Assembly (NCBI RefSeq): GCF_013030985.1
Contig: NZ_WPYP01000005.1
Location: 62,001 to 126,000, forward strand
From: Ruegeria arenilitoris
GTDB lineage: Bacteria > Pseudomonadota > Alphaproteobacteria > Rhodobacterales > Rhodobacteraceae
Length of the DNA: 64,000 bases
Direction of reading: 5' to 3'
Notes under the pieces: generated by a model
The model's input: the letters and a program-made list of their open reading frames with translations, nothing else
Databases searched by the model: none
Told to the model about the DNA's origin: nothing
Part shown: positions 55,096 through 64,000 of the stretch, in pieces
How positions within the stretch are numbered: position 1 is the stretch's first letter
How the letters are laid out: every line of letters begins with the position of its first letter
Made by a program: the position numbers and the translations under genes

Positions 55096-56012
55096 TTCCC
55101 GATATCCCCCATGTTCACCTTGAACAGGCGCATCATTGCCAGCACGAACAGGATACAGGTCACCAGCAGCACGATGGCGTAGGCGGCCCCCTGCGGCCAG
55201 TCATTGTTGTCGTTGAATTGCTGATAGATCAGTTGTGTGAACCATAGCGACGAAGGCCCGCCCAGAATCTGTGGTGCAGCCAGCGCACCTGCGGACAGCA
55301 TGAAGACCATGGTACAGCCCGAGCTGATGCCCGGTTTGGCATAAGGGATCACAACCCGCCAATGAATCCGCCACCATGGCGCTCCCAGATCCCGTGCGGC
55401 CTCGATCTGGTTGCCATCCAGACTTTCTATCACATTGTACATCGGGAAGATCATCAGCAGGATGTAGGCGTACCCCAAACCGGCATAGAGCGCGATGTCA
55501 TTTCGAATGAAGTCAAACGGCGTGTCCCAGATGCCCAAACCCATGAACAGAGTGTTCAGCACGCCGGTCTCGCCGAAGATAATCCGCAATGCAAAGGCCC
55601 GCAGGATCTCGTTAATCCAGTAGGGAATAATCAGCATGATCGCGAAGATGCGAATATGATTGCCCTTGGACTGACCCAGATAATAGGCAATCGGATAGCA
55701 GATGATCAGGTTGAAGATCGTCACACACACGGCCGCAAGCAGCGTGCGGAAAAATACGCGCAGATCGACTGCGTTATAGTCCTGACTACCGCCTTCCGGG
55801 CCGTAGATCAGGTATTTGTAGTTCTCCAGCGTGTAGACGTCCTTTGGCCCGCCGATCTCTGGCGGCGGCAGATTCGGACGGAAGGAGAAATCGAGCATCG
55901 ACAGCTGCGGCAGGATGATCAGGCCGATGGTCCAGAACAGGACCAAACCCAATATCGCCAGCCCCATGCCGGCGCCGTTGCGGTTGAAGAAGTCCTTCAG
56001 AAAACGGGGCAT
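55092..56012 (-). CDS. Polyamine-type ABC transporter permease (PotB-like)
   Basis: The 306-residue inner-membrane protein has about six hydrophobic segments and the EAA loop EAARDLGAPWWRIHWRVVIP near residue 205. A periplasmic insertion follows the first span, with FRPNLPPPEIGGPKDVY. It is preceded by the ATPase gene (12 nt) and overlaps the second permease gene, as in potABC operons. Confidence 0.93.
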   Translation of the reverse strand: MPRFLKDFFNRNGAGMGLAILGLVLFWTIGLIILPQLSMLDFSFRPNLPPPEIGGPKDVYTLENYKYLIYGPEGGSQDYNAVDLRVFFRTLLAAVCVTIFNLIICYPIAYYLGQSKGNHIRIFAIMLIIPYWINEILRAFALRIIFGETGVLNTLFMGLGIWDTPFDFIRNDIALYAGLGYAYILLMIFPMYNVIESLDGNQIEAARDLGAPWWRIHWRVVIPYAKPGISSGCTMVFMLSAGALAAPQILGGPSSLWFTQLIYQQFNDNNDWPQGAAYAIVLLVTCILFVLAMMRLFKVNMGDIGK

Positions 56013-56024
56013 GTGGTCGTCCCC

Positions 56025-57137
56025 CTATTCCGCGGCCAGTTCACCCGCCGGAACCAAAACCGCGTTCTGGGTTTCATATTCCAGCGTGATGTTCTGTCCG
56101 GTGTGGTCCTGAAAGGACTGACCGTGGTTCGGGATCGACACTTTGATTTCTTTGCCGCCTTCGCCTTCGGTGAAGATGTTAAAGACGTTGCCTTCGAACT
56201 CCTCGTGGTTCACCCGAGCAGTGACAAAGTGATCGCCGGTGGCGCCGTCGGGCGCGATGGCCAGGGCCTCGGGGCGGATGAACATCATGGCGTCGTCGCC
56301 CACTTTCATCTTGCCCTGATTGGCCGTCGAAATCCGCGCGACCAGATCGCCCGAGCGGTTGGTCTCGATCAGCGCCTCACTGCCCATGACCTGCTTGATC
56401 TTGCCACGGAACACGTTGTTTTCGCCCACGAATGAGGCCGCAAAGGCGGTGTTGGGGTCGTTATAAATCGTCTTGCCATCCGCGATCTGATCAATCACCC
56501 CCGCCCGCATGACGGCGATGTTGTCCGACATGGTCAGCGCTTCGCCCTGATCGTGCGTGATGTAGATGAAGGTGATGCCAACCCGTTGCTGAATTTCACG
56601 CAGTTCGGTCCGCATGTGCTGACGCAGCTTGAGGTCGAGTGCCGACAGCGGTTCATCCAGCAACAGCACATCAGGCTCGGCGCACAAAGCACGTGCAATC
56701 GCAACACGCTGACGCTGACCGCCCGAAAGTTCACTGGGCAGCTTGTCGCCCTGCCCCGGCAGCGCGATCATGTCCAGCAACTCGTCGGCGCGCTTGCGCC
56801 GTTCCTTGGCATTGGCGCCGTTGATTTCCATCGAGAACGTGATGTTCTCCCACACTTTCATCAGCGGGAACAACGCCAGGTTCTGAAAGATCAGGGCAGT
56901 CGGGCGTTTGTTAGGCCCGATGCCCTGCATGTCGTTGCCGCCGATCAGAACCCGGCCCTCGCTTGGGTCCAGAAACCCGGACACTGCGCGCAGGATCGTT
57001 GTCTTGCCGCAGCCCGAGGGGCCAAGGAACGAAAAGAAATCGCCCCCGTTGATATTCACATTGGCGTCCCGCACGGCGACAAAGTCACCGAAACGGATCC
57101 ACAGATTTTCAAGATCTACACCGACCCCTGCACTCAT
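56025..57137 (-). CDS. Polyamine-type ABC transporter ATP-binding protein (PotA-like)
   Basis: The 370-residue ATPase has Walker A GPSGCGKTT, Q-loop FQNLALFPLM, signature LSGGQRQRV, Walker B VLLLDEPLSALD and switch His in YITHDQGEAL. A TOBE domain fills about 285-365 (IRPEALAIAP). It is separated from the binding-protein gene by 118 bp that include a hairpin, and leads directly into two permease genes. Confidence 0.94.
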   Translation of the reverse strand: MSAGVGVDLENLWIRFGDFVAVRDANVNINGGDFFSFLGPSGCGKTTILRAVSGFLDPSEGRVLIGGNDMQGIGPNKRPTALIFQNLALFPLMKVWENITFSMEINGANAKERRKRADELLDMIALPGQGDKLPSELSGGQRQRVAIARALCAEPDVLLLDEPLSALDLKLRQHMRTELREIQQRVGITFIYITHDQGEALTMSDNIAVMRAGVIDQIADGKTIYNDPNTAFAASFVGENNVFRGKIKQVMGSEALIETNRSGDLVARISTANQGKMKVGDDAMMFIRPEALAIAPDGATGDHFVTARVNHEEFEGNVFNIFTEGEGGKEIKVSIPNHGQSFQDHTGQNITLEYETQNAVLVPAGELAAE

Positions 57138-57203
57138 TTTTGGTATCTCCGTCAGGCGCGGTGGCTGACCGCACCAAAATAGGGTCCGTCACGCCGAAAC
57201 GGC

Positions 57204-57227
57204 GCGCGGGTGAATGGCCCCCCGCGC
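57204..57227 (-). promoter_or_regulatory. Intercistronic hairpin after the polyamine-type binding protein
   Basis: A 7-bp stem GCGCGGG/CCCGCGC with a ten-base loop lies between the binding-protein stop (57256) and the ATPase start (57137). It has no T-run. The position is the same as that of the hairpin after the sugar binding-protein gene. Confidence 0.5.
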
Positions 57228-57255
57228 AATGGCGGAGGGCAGCGTTTCAAAGCAA

Positions 57256-58380
57256 TCAGGCGCTTTTGAACTTGTTGACGAACTCGGTGCGGGTTTCCGC
57301 ATACCACGGCGCTTCGGCCGGCCATGGGTTGAGGTTCGCCAGCGAGTCACCCGGATAGGCCTCGGCAAAGTTCTTTTTGTAGGTATCGCCCGAATACTGG
57401 TCGGCACCCAGAACCGGCGAGTTGTAGCCGTGGCTGTCAATCGCAACACCTGCCGGTTTCGCCTGAAAGGCGAAGTCGATGAAGGCATAGACCTGATCGA
57501 TATTGGCCGCGCCCGTCGGCATTGCCATACCGTCAACCCAGGCCATCGCACCTTCGATCGGGGCTTGATAGTGCACCGGCTCACCCGCCGATTTAAGTGC
57601 CAGCGGTGGGCCGTCCCAGGTTTGACCAACCACAACGCCTTCGTTCAGCAGGCCGTTCTTTTGGGTATCCGCATCGTTCCAGATCAGCTTGATCCGGTTC
57701 TTGCGCGCGATGCACCAGTCGGTGATCTGACCCCAGACCTTGCGCATGGTCTCTTCATCGCCATACGCGGCCCAGACCGAGCCCGGCTCCATCTCACCCG
57801 CGCGTTCCATGTAAAGACCTGCGCCCAGCATCATCGAATGCGCGCGACCCATGGTCTTGCCTGCATTCTCTTCGGACCAGACATCGCCATAAGACGGCGC
57901 GTCGCCTTCCGGCAGCCACAAGTCGGTGCGGTAAGCGATGCCTTCGGTGCCCCAGATATGCGGCAACCAATGCACGCCGCTGTCACCGAAGTTCCACGCA
58001 TCCGTGCCGATTGCGGCCATTGCTGGGTTCACCAGATCGATCGGCACCTTGTTCATGTCGAAGGGTTGCAGCAGTTCCAGCGGCTCCCATTGCAGCGAGC
58101 GGTTGTTGGTCGGCGACACGATGTCAAAACCCTGACCTTTGGTCGCCTTCATCTTGTTGATGATTTCTTCGTTCGACCCGATCCCGGTGTAGTTCACTTT
58201 GATCCCGGTCAGAGTCTCAAACTCCTGAATGAAGCTGGGCGGCAGGTAATCCGACCACATCAGAATGTTGATCTCACCCGAGGACGCCAGCGCGCTTTTG
58301 CTGTAAAGCGGTGCCGCCAGCGCAGCAGCACCCGCGCTTTTCAGGACAGTGCGTCTGGAAAGCGTTTTCCGTTCAGCCAT
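57256..58380 (-). CDS. Polyamine-type ABC substrate-binding protein (PotD-like), Tat signal
   Basis: The 374-residue periplasmic protein has a twin-arginine signal (LSRRTVLKSAGAAALAAPL near residues 7-25), so it may be exported folded. The mature part starts INILMWSDYLPPSFIQEFE, and SNEEIINKMKATKGQGFDIVSP is as in PotD/PotF. The ligand could be spermidine, putrescine or another di-cation; such family members also bind small betaine-like or amino compounds, so the substrate stays open. It is the first gene of a four-gene importer operon. Confidence 0.92.
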   Translation of the reverse strand: MAERKTLSRRTVLKSAGAAALAAPLYSKSALASSGEINILMWSDYLPPSFIQEFETLTGIKVNYTGIGSNEEIINKMKATKGQGFDIVSPTNNRSLQWEPLELLQPFDMNKVPIDLVNPAMAAIGTDAWNFGDSGVHWLPHIWGTEGIAYRTDLWLPEGDAPSYGDVWSEENAGKTMGRAHSMMLGAGLYMERAGEMEPGSVWAAYGDEETMRKVWGQITDWCIARKNRIKLIWNDADTQKNGLLNEGVVVGQTWDGPPLALKSAGEPVHYQAPIEGAMAWVDGMAMPTGAANIDQVYAFIDFAFQAKPAGVAIDSHGYNSPVLGADQYSGDTYKKNFAEAYPGDSLANLNPWPAEAPWYAETRTEFVNKFKSA

Positions 58381-58528
58381 TTTCGTTTCTCCCGTTGTTG
58401 GACTTTGTAGTTTTTTTGTTTTGTCAGTGCAGGCTAGACCTTTGCCGCAGCGCTGTCAGTCCAAAAGTGACAGTTATCAGTTTTCATAGGTCCAGTTTGC
58501 AATCTCATCCGCCAGAACCGCGAACAGG

Positions 58529-60493
58529 TCACGGCTCCATCCAGACTGAGACACCATAGGACGGGATTTCTGAAGTACCAAACAGATAGTGACGTTCTTC
58601 GCGATCAGGCAGGACCTGCTCGGTTGCGCTGAAATTGAAGGCGAAAAACAACTCTCCTCGTCGTGTGACGCGCATATCCCGGTTGTTTTCCGTTACCGGG
58701 ATGTCTGCCCAGTTCAGCGCCTGTGCCAGAACGGCCTGCAACAATGGCCCGCGCGGAATCATCGCCAGGTACATCGCCCGATCCGACTGCACAATCGCCG
58801 GGCTGCCGTCGCGGTAAACGCTGGAAAAACGGGCTGTTACCGAATGTGTGGTCTCGATGATTTCACGCCATCCGGTGAATTCGTGCTGGGTTCCGTCCTG
58901 CAGCCGTACTGATTCCCGGGCCAGATCGGGCAATGATTCGACCCTCAGAACCCGGACACCGGCCAGATCGGCCAGCTCTCCGGGGGCGAGGTTTTGCGGC
59001 GTGTGCATGGCAGCGGTCTTGCTGCCCGCGCGCGCCCCGATCAGCAGCTTTGCCTGACTGTCCCGCAGCCTTTTCGCAAGGTCCGGCGAGACGATCATGC
59101 TTTGCGGTAAAACGATCAGTGTATAGCCGGTCAGATCATCATCTGGCCCGACAAAATCCAGATCGACGCCAAAAGATCGCAGCCCCGCGTACCATTCACG
59201 GAAGATTTGCGCATTCGGGAACGCATCGTCATGCGGCAGGATATCCGCAGCCCAGATGGACGCATAGTCCAGCAGGATCGCCACCGATGCCCGTTGACGC
59301 TCGGCCGGAGGCAACGCATCACGCTCCTGAGCCACTTGCGCCAGTTCCAGCGCGGCCTGATCCGGGCTGCCGTCCGAGCGCAGCAGGGCGGTGTGAAACT
59401 GCTCTTGCGCGAACTTGGCCTGACGCCAGCGGAAAAACATCACCGCCTGCGCCCCGTGCGCATAGGCAGCCCAAGTCCACAGCCGAACCATGCCGTCTGC
59501 CGGGGACGGGTTCTTTTCCGCCCAATCCACTGGGCCGGGTTGCTGTTCCAGCACCCACATGCGGCCCCTGCCCTGTGATCGGTAGAGGTCGCAGTGAAAC
59601 CCCTGATAGTCCGGCGCGCCCGTGCGCAGGTACCTGTGTTTGTCTTCATCAGACAGCGTCGAACCCAGCAGATTGCCCAGCGGATAGCTGTCGAACCCGA
59701 CAATATCCAGATCGGCCGCCACGGCGTGGTGGTCAAACTCGAAACTGCCTGCCATGAAATTGTGCGTGATATCCCGGCCCGGAGAGTATTCGCGAAGAAT
59801 GTCCACCTGAGCCCGATTGAACAGCCGCACCCGATCCGAGGAATAGCGCGCGAAATCCAACGCGTGGGTCGGATTGGGGCTGGCCACCAGCCCATTGGGC
59901 GGTTCAATCTGGTCAAAGCTGGAATAGGCAGAGGCCCAGAATACCGTGCCCCATGTCCTGTTCAGATTGTTGATCGTGCCGTAACGCTCGGCCAACCAGC
60001 GCCGGAACCCGTCGCGCGCCGCGTCCGAATAGCTGAGCACCGTGTCGTGATCGTTATATTCATTGTCGATCTGCCAGGCATGAACATAGGGGTTCTCACC
60101 ATAACGACGCGCGTACTCGGTGGCGATCCGACGGGACTCGGCCAGATAGACCTCGCTGGAAAAGCAGTAGTGCCTGCGAGATCCAAATCCCCGCACCCGC
60201 CCATCCGGGCCGACCGGCAGTATTTCGGGGTGCTCATCAATCAGCCATTTCGGAGGCGCAGCCGTCGGTGTGGACATCATCACCCGCAGCCCGGCATCCC
60301 CCAGAAAGTCTATCACCTCGTCCAGCCAGACCCACTGGAATTGCCCGCGTTCTGGCTCGATCAGGCCCCAAGTGAATTCGGCAATGCGCACCCAGTCGAG
60401 GCCCATCTCGACCATCCGGCGCGCATCTTCGCGCCACAACGACCGATCCCATTGTTCGGGGTAATAGCAGACCCCCAGCTCCAGTTTGCTCAT
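58529..60493 (-). CDS. GH42 beta-galactosidase (second copy)
   Basis: The protein has 654 residues from the ATG at 60493, which overlaps the permease stop by 4 nt; an upstream ATG at 60526 lies inside the permease gene. Family signatures are LGVCYYPEQWDRSLW, acid/base Glu145 in WQIDNEYNDHD and nucleophile Glu316 in WVLEQQPGPVDW. It is a clear paralogue of the enzyme at 51844 with the same plan but considerable divergence, so it is not a recent copy. There is no signal peptide. Co-transcription with an amino-acid-type importer and a LacI-type regulator suggests a distinct galactoside. Confidence 0.94.
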   Translation of the reverse strand: MSKLELGVCYYPEQWDRSLWREDARRMVEMGLDWVRIAEFTWGLIEPERGQFQWVWLDEVIDFLGDAGLRVMMSTPTAAPPKWLIDEHPEILPVGPDGRVRGFGSRRHYCFSSEVYLAESRRIATEYARRYGENPYVHAWQIDNEYNDHDTVLSYSDAARDGFRRWLAERYGTINNLNRTWGTVFWASAYSSFDQIEPPNGLVASPNPTHALDFARYSSDRVRLFNRAQVDILREYSPGRDITHNFMAGSFEFDHHAVAADLDIVGFDSYPLGNLLGSTLSDEDKHRYLRTGAPDYQGFHCDLYRSQGRGRMWVLEQQPGPVDWAEKNPSPADGMVRLWTWAAYAHGAQAVMFFRWRQAKFAQEQFHTALLRSDGSPDQAALELAQVAQERDALPPAERQRASVAILLDYASIWAADILPHDDAFPNAQIFREWYAGLRSFGVDLDFVGPDDDLTGYTLIVLPQSMIVSPDLAKRLRDSQAKLLIGARAGSKTAAMHTPQNLAPGELADLAGVRVLRVESLPDLARESVRLQDGTQHEFTGWREIIETTHSVTARFSSVYRDGSPAIVQSDRAMYLAMIPRGPLLQAVLAQALNWADIPVTENNRDMRVTRRGELFFAFNFSATEQVLPDREERHYLFGTSEIPSYGVSVWMEP

Positions 60494-62136
60494 CGGTCTT
60501 CCCTCGCCGTGCGGCGTTCTATCCATTTCAGGAAGCTGGCGCAGCCCAGCGTGATCACGACATAGAGGATTGCCGCGGTGTTAAACGGCGCAAAGGGCAG
60601 AAAGCTGGCCGCCTGAAACTCGCGCATCCGCTGGGTCATGTCGCGGACCGACAGGATCGACAGCAACGAGGTATCTTTGATCATCGCAATGAATTCATTG
60701 CCCAAAGGCGGCGTCACGATCCGCAACGCCTGCGGCAGGATGATCAGCCGCGCGGTCTGCCAGCGCGACAGGCCGAGCGAGCCCCCGGCCTCAATCTGCC
60801 CGCGAGGGATGGCTTCGATGCCGGACCGGAAAATCTCGGCCATATACGCGGAATAGCCCACGGAAATCGCGATGATCCCGCGTGTCATGTTGGTCATATC
60901 GATGCCGCCGCCGGTGGCATCCTTGACTGCACCGGCCAGAGGCAGGCCGATATAGAGGATGATCACCAACATCGGAATGCCGCGGATCGTGTCGACAAAG
61001 AATTCGGCCCCCACGGCCAGCGGGTGCAGCTTGTGCTGGGCCCCGCCCACCGTCAGCGTCAGCAGCAGAAAGCCAAAGACGGCAAAGGCCAGTGCCGGAT
61101 TTCGGTATTTGTCCGGCAAAAAACTGGTTTGCCAGATCACCGGATAACCTTTGGTATTTATGCCCACCGGAACAAAGGCGCCCGATACGCTGTCGACGGT
61201 TTCAATCTGTTCCAGTGCGCTGGCGGCATCCGGGGCGCTGCGGATGCGGTATTGCTGGCTTTCGCCCTCCTCCTGAAACTCACCAAAGCGGATCATGTCG
61301 GCCTGCGCTTGAGGGGTGCCCCGTACGATGGCGATGCGGGCGTCCAGCGTGCCAACAAGTTCGTATTTCACTTGGGGCTGCATGAAGAAGAACGCCGAGA
61401 TAGCCAGCAAGGCCAGACTGATGCAGCCATAGGTAACCGTGGTGCGGGCCTTTGGTTTGAATGATTGCAGCCCAACCCAGATCAGGCCGAGAATAGCGGC
61501 GAAGATATAAGCGAAGATGGCGGCCCGGAACGTGATCGCCACACCGGTTGCGAATTGCCAATGCGCCATGAACAACAGGTAGAACAGCACCGCGCCGGTC
61601 AGGATTTCAAAACCCAGCTGCGCATAGCTTCGTGACCCATTGGGCAGGCGCGAAGACAGAAGGACAGCTGCTACGACAAGTGCGTAAATCACCAGCACGA
61701 TCTGCAAACCGGTCTGAACGGCCTCGACCACCTCGGGGAACAGCACCCAGGTCTGCGAGGACCTGTCGATCAGGGTCGATGTGTTCTCGCTGAGCGCGTG
61801 AAAGAAGACAGACTCGGCAAAGGGCATCAGCACCTGTGGCGCAACGAACCCAAGAACCGCCAGGGCCATAGCCGCAGGCAACGCCATCAGCGCCGAGATG
61901 CGCAACCACCCCGGTACCGTCTGAAAACGCGCATTGCGGGCGCAGAGGTATCCAAGGATGGCAACCGCCAGAACAATCAGAAACCCGACAAAGATCGGCC
62001 CTGCATTATTGCCAATCCCCAGGATCGCAATCAGCGAGCGCAGGTATTTCGACGAGGTGGCAAACAGATAGATGATGAACGGAGCAGCGGCGAGCAACAC
62101 AAGGTTGCTCGGACGGATCGAGCTTAGGCGCGACAT
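60490..62136 (-). CDS. Polar-amino-acid-type ABC permease with extended N-terminal membrane region
   Basis: The 548-residue protein has a HisM/GlnP-type permease domain only in the last 220 residues (FFVDTIRGIPMLVIILYIGL near 335, and EAGGSLGLSRWQTARLIILP near 445, the ATPase contact). The first 330 residues add several further membrane spans and a periplasmic stretch (SQQYRIRSAPDAASALEQI near 275) that I cannot name. Standard members have 220-400 residues. The operon brings a family-3 binding protein but no ATPase in this window, so the ATPase must be encoded elsewhere. Confidence 0.88.
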   Translation of the reverse strand: MSRLSSIRPSNLVLLAAAPFIIYLFATSSKYLRSLIAILGIGNNAGPIFVGFLIVLAVAILGYLCARNARFQTVPGWLRISALMALPAAMALAVLGFVAPQVLMPFAESVFFHALSENTSTLIDRSSQTWVLFPEVVEAVQTGLQIVLVIYALVVAAVLLSSRLPNGSRSYAQLGFEILTGAVLFYLLFMAHWQFATGVAITFRAAIFAYIFAAILGLIWVGLQSFKPKARTTVTYGCISLALLAISAFFFMQPQVKYELVGTLDARIAIVRGTPQAQADMIRFGEFQEEGESQQYRIRSAPDAASALEQIETVDSVSGAFVPVGINTKGYPVIWQTSFLPDKYRNPALAFAVFGFLLLTLTVGGAQHKLHPLAVGAEFFVDTIRGIPMLVIILYIGLPLAGAVKDATGGGIDMTNMTRGIIAISVGYSAYMAEIFRSGIEAIPRGQIEAGGSLGLSRWQTARLIILPQALRIVTPPLGNEFIAMIKDTSLLSILSVRDMTQRMREFQAASFLPFAPFNTAAILYVVITLGCASFLKWIERRTAREDR

Positions 62137-62156
62137 GGGACCTCTCTGCTGATATG

Positions 62157-62184
62157 CGGCCCGGCCACCGGTGGCGCCGGGCCG
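62157..62184 (-). promoter_or_regulatory. Intercistronic hairpin after the family-3 binding protein
   Basis: A 9-bp stem CGGCCCGGC/GCCGGGCCG (62157-62165 with 62176-62184) encloses most of a second palindrome, CCACCGGTGG. It lies between the binding-protein stop and the permease start and lacks a T-run. Confidence 0.6.
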
Positions 62185-62201
62185 TTACGGGAAGGACCGG
62201 G

Positions 62202-62951
62202 TTACTCGGTGCTCCAGTATTTGCCGATCAACGCGTCCAGGGTACCGTCAGCCTTGATCGCCGCCAGTCCCTCGTTGATGGCATCCACGGTTGCGTCACC
62301 TTCCTGGAAGACAATGCCCAGCGGGTCGGATTGAAGACCGGTGATCCCTACGGTCAGCTCACCCGCGAACTCCTGTTCATAGGCCGCTGCCGAGGTGCCG
62401 TCGATGATGACGCCCTGCACATCAGCGTTCTGCAGAGCCAGAATCGCGGCCGAGAAGTTGTCGTAGAGGCTGACGTTCTCGCGCCCGACCAGTTCCTCGG
62501 CCAGTTGCGCGTTGGTGGTGCCGGTCTGCGCCGCCAGTTTCTGACCACCGGCCTTGAAATCGTCCAAGGTCATATCACCGTTGTCGACCTGCAGCAGAAT
62601 GGCCTGACTGACCACGATATAGGGTTCCGAGAAATCCATCGTCTCTTCGCGTTCAGGCGTGATCGAAACGCCCGAGATCACCAGATCGAATTCTCCCTGC
62701 TGAAGCGCGGCAAAGATGCCATCCCAGGCGGTGTTCACAAAGTTCGGAACACAATTCACCTTTGCACAGATCGCATTCATCACATCCACGTCAAAGCCCA
62801 CGATCTCACCTGTCGCCTCATCGACCGTTTCCATCGGCGGATAGGTGGCGTCGGTTCCGATCTTCAGCACCCGCCCTTCCAGATCGGCGGCAAAGACCGC
62901 CGGGGCGGCTATCGCGGTCAGGGCGGCTGCGGCCAGTAGGTTTTTCAACAT
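62202..62951 (-). CDS. ABC transporter substrate-binding protein (family 3)
   Basis: The protein has 249 residues from the ATG at 62951, for which GAGGAG 9 nt upstream fits better than the in-frame TTG at 62957. The Sec signal ends near AVFAAD. The mature chain has the family-3 hallmarks LKIGTDATYPPME, GFDVDVMNAICAK and FDLVISGVSITPEREETMDFS (in part). Such proteins usually bind polar amino acids or opines. The association with a beta-galactosidase suggests a galactosyl conjugate as a possible ligand, which is inference. Confidence 0.92.
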   Translation of the reverse strand: MLKNLLAAAALTAIAAPAVFAADLEGRVLKIGTDATYPPMETVDEATGEIVGFDVDVMNAICAKVNCVPNFVNTAWDGIFAALQQGEFDLVISGVSITPEREETMDFSEPYIVVSQAILLQVDNGDMTLDDFKAGGQKLAAQTGTTNAQLAEELVGRENVSLYDNFSAAILALQNADVQGVIIDGTSAAAYEQEFAGELTVGITGLQSDPLGIVFQEGDATVDAINEGLAAIKADGTLDALIGKYWSTE

Positions 62952-62973
62952 CTTCAAGTACTCCTCTGTTGGT

Positions 62974-64000
62974 TTATTTGATGGGCGCCGTTTGCGGCGC
63001 GGGGGTGTCAGGTTGGCGCTCGATGAGTGTGGCCCTGATCTTTTTCTGGGTCTCGGACGGGTCTGCCCCGTCCAAAGCTTTCAACATGTATTCGCCCAGC
63101 AAGCGGCTGGTCTCTTCGATCGGCACATAATAGGTGCTGGGCGGCGGCACGAAATAGCGGCTGAGCTGCAGATCGTCGGTTGAGATCACCACCAGATCGC
63201 GACCAATCTGGACCCCTGCGGCATGGGCGGCGGACAGCACGCCCAACGTCATGGCTTCATTCGCGCAGATACAGGCCGTGGGGCGATCTGGCAGCCGCAT
63301 CAGTGCGTCAAAACTGTGCTGCCCAGTGCGCGCCGTAGTCGGGCCGTTGAAGATCAAGGCCGGGTCCGGCGCGATCCGTGCATTGACTAAGGCCTGTTGG
63401 TACCCGGTTTGACGCTGACGCGCATAGATCAACTCGGTCGGAGGGTTGACCAGGGCAATGCGCCGGTGGCCCAGCCGCACCAGCCGCGCAGTGGCGTCAA
63501 ATGCGGCGGCCTGACTGTCGAAATCCACAAAGGCATGGTGCGTTTCGCTGTCGCTCATCCCCATGGTCACAAAGGGGAACCCATTATGTTGCAGATACGC
63601 GATGCGCGGGTCACCTTGCAGCGTGCCCGAGAATATGGCGCCATCGGCCAGCCCATCCTGAACGATCCGCGCCAAGGTCGCCATGGCATCCGGGATATCT
63701 GCCACGTTGAACACGCTCATTTCATACCGCGAGCCCTGCAACGCCGCAGAGATTCCGGCCAGAATGCGAGTGAACTCCACCCCTTCCCATTCATCGGCCG
63801 CGTCCGGCGACACACTGACCAGAACCGCAATGCGGTAGGATTTGTTGGTGCGCAGCTTCAACCCGTCCATGTTGACGCGATAGCCAAGGCGGGTGGCAGC
63901 AGCCTGAATCTCCTGCCTTGTCTTTTCGCGGACCGAAACTGCCCCGCGCAACGCGTTCGAGACTGTACCGACGGAATAGCCGGTCTCTTTCGCGATGGAC
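62974..64000 (-). CDS. LacI family transcriptional regulator (5' end outside window)
   Basis: The frame runs off the right edge. At the edge it still encodes the LacI-type helix-turn-helix (SIAKETGYSVGTVSNALRG), so only the first few residues are missing, and a TTG at 63951 is not the start. A periplasmic-binding-like effector domain follows with the SDTVTHHAF-like ligand region and the C-terminal SRYFVPPPSTYYVPIEETSR segment. It lies 22 bp before the family-3 binding protein on the same strand and probably controls the GH42 importer operon in response to a galactoside. Confidence 0.93.
   Translation of the reverse strand, partial: SIAKETGYSVGTVSNALRGAVSVREKTRQEIQAAATRLGYRVNMDGLKLRTNKSYRIAVLVSVSPDAADEWEGVEFTRILAGISAALQGSRYEMSVFNVADIPDAMATLARIVQDGLADGAIFSGTLQGDPRIAYLQHNGFPFVTMGMSDSETHHAFVDFDSQAAAFDATARLVRLGHRRIALVNPPTELIYARQRQTGYQQALVNARIAPDPALIFNGPTTARTGQHSFDALMRLPDRPTACICANEAMTLGVLSAAHAAGVQIGRDLVVISTDDLQLSRYFVPPPSTYYVPIEETSRLLGEYMLKALDGADPSETQKKIRATLIERQPDTPAPQTAPIK

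Overview
The window looks like chromosome (or a large replicon) of a marine alphaproteobacterium of the Rhodobacterales, Roseobacter lineage. The reasons are high GC content, tightly packed operons with many ATGA overlaps, a TAXI-type TRAP transporter, several complete ABC uptake systems, a monomeric NADP-isocitrate dehydrogenase and a BetI/ProXVW-like osmolyte locus. This placement is inference from gene content; no rRNA is present. I see no phage, insertion sequence or CRISPR array.

1-9631: the 3' end of a GMC oxidoreductase gene, then a LysR regulator divergent from a seven-gene catabolic operon: TAXI solute-binding protein, fused TRAP permease, DadA-like FAD oxidoreductase, Asp/Glu-racemase-like protein, TauE/SafE exporter, D-cysteine desulfhydrase/cysteate-lyase-like PLP enzyme and RidA. 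Together they suggest uptake and breakdown of a sulfur-containing amino acid such as cysteate. 10161-15134: a glycine betaine/proline-type ABC importer (proX, proV, fused proW) divergent from a BetI-like TetR regulator. 15229-15675: a 65-codon gene and tRNA-Leu(UAG).

16385-32197: the most unusual region, twelve co-directional genes. First comes a small unknown protein, then two pairs of dynamin-like GTPases (A1-B1 and A2-B2) that read as a duplicated two-gene module. A Roadblock/LC7-like protein and a second unknown protein lie between the pairs. Then follow a transmembrane Ser/Thr kinase with a PDZ-like extracytoplasmic domain, an FHA protein, a PP2C phosphatase and two secreted LysM proteins fused to solute-binding domains without any permease. 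I read this as a candidate envelope-sensing phospho-signalling system that controls paired membrane-remodelling GTPases. I do not know it as a described system. It ends in a strong terminator.

32470-40332: icd, an AT-richer secreted TPR protein, and a four-gene hydroxyproline operon (DapA-like deaminase, 4-hydroxyproline epimerase, DadA-like dehydrogenase, and a proline-racemase homologue with Ser/Thr in place of the catalytic Cys pair). 40491-53751: a galactoside regulon. An IclR regulator and the transporter ATPase are divergent from the solute-binding protein, two permeases, GH4 alpha-galactosidase, IlvD/Edd dehydratase, SDR dehydrogenase, DgoK, DgoA, SMP-30 lactonase and GH42 beta-galactosidase. 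This is enough for a full De Ley-Doudoroff route from galactosides to pyruvate and glyceraldehyde 3-phosphate.

53788-58380: a polyamine-type ABC importer whose last permease carries an unusual repeat-bearing tail. 58529-64000: a second GH42 beta-galactosidase with a polar-amino-acid-type permease and solute-binding protein, behind a LacI-family regulator cut by the window end.
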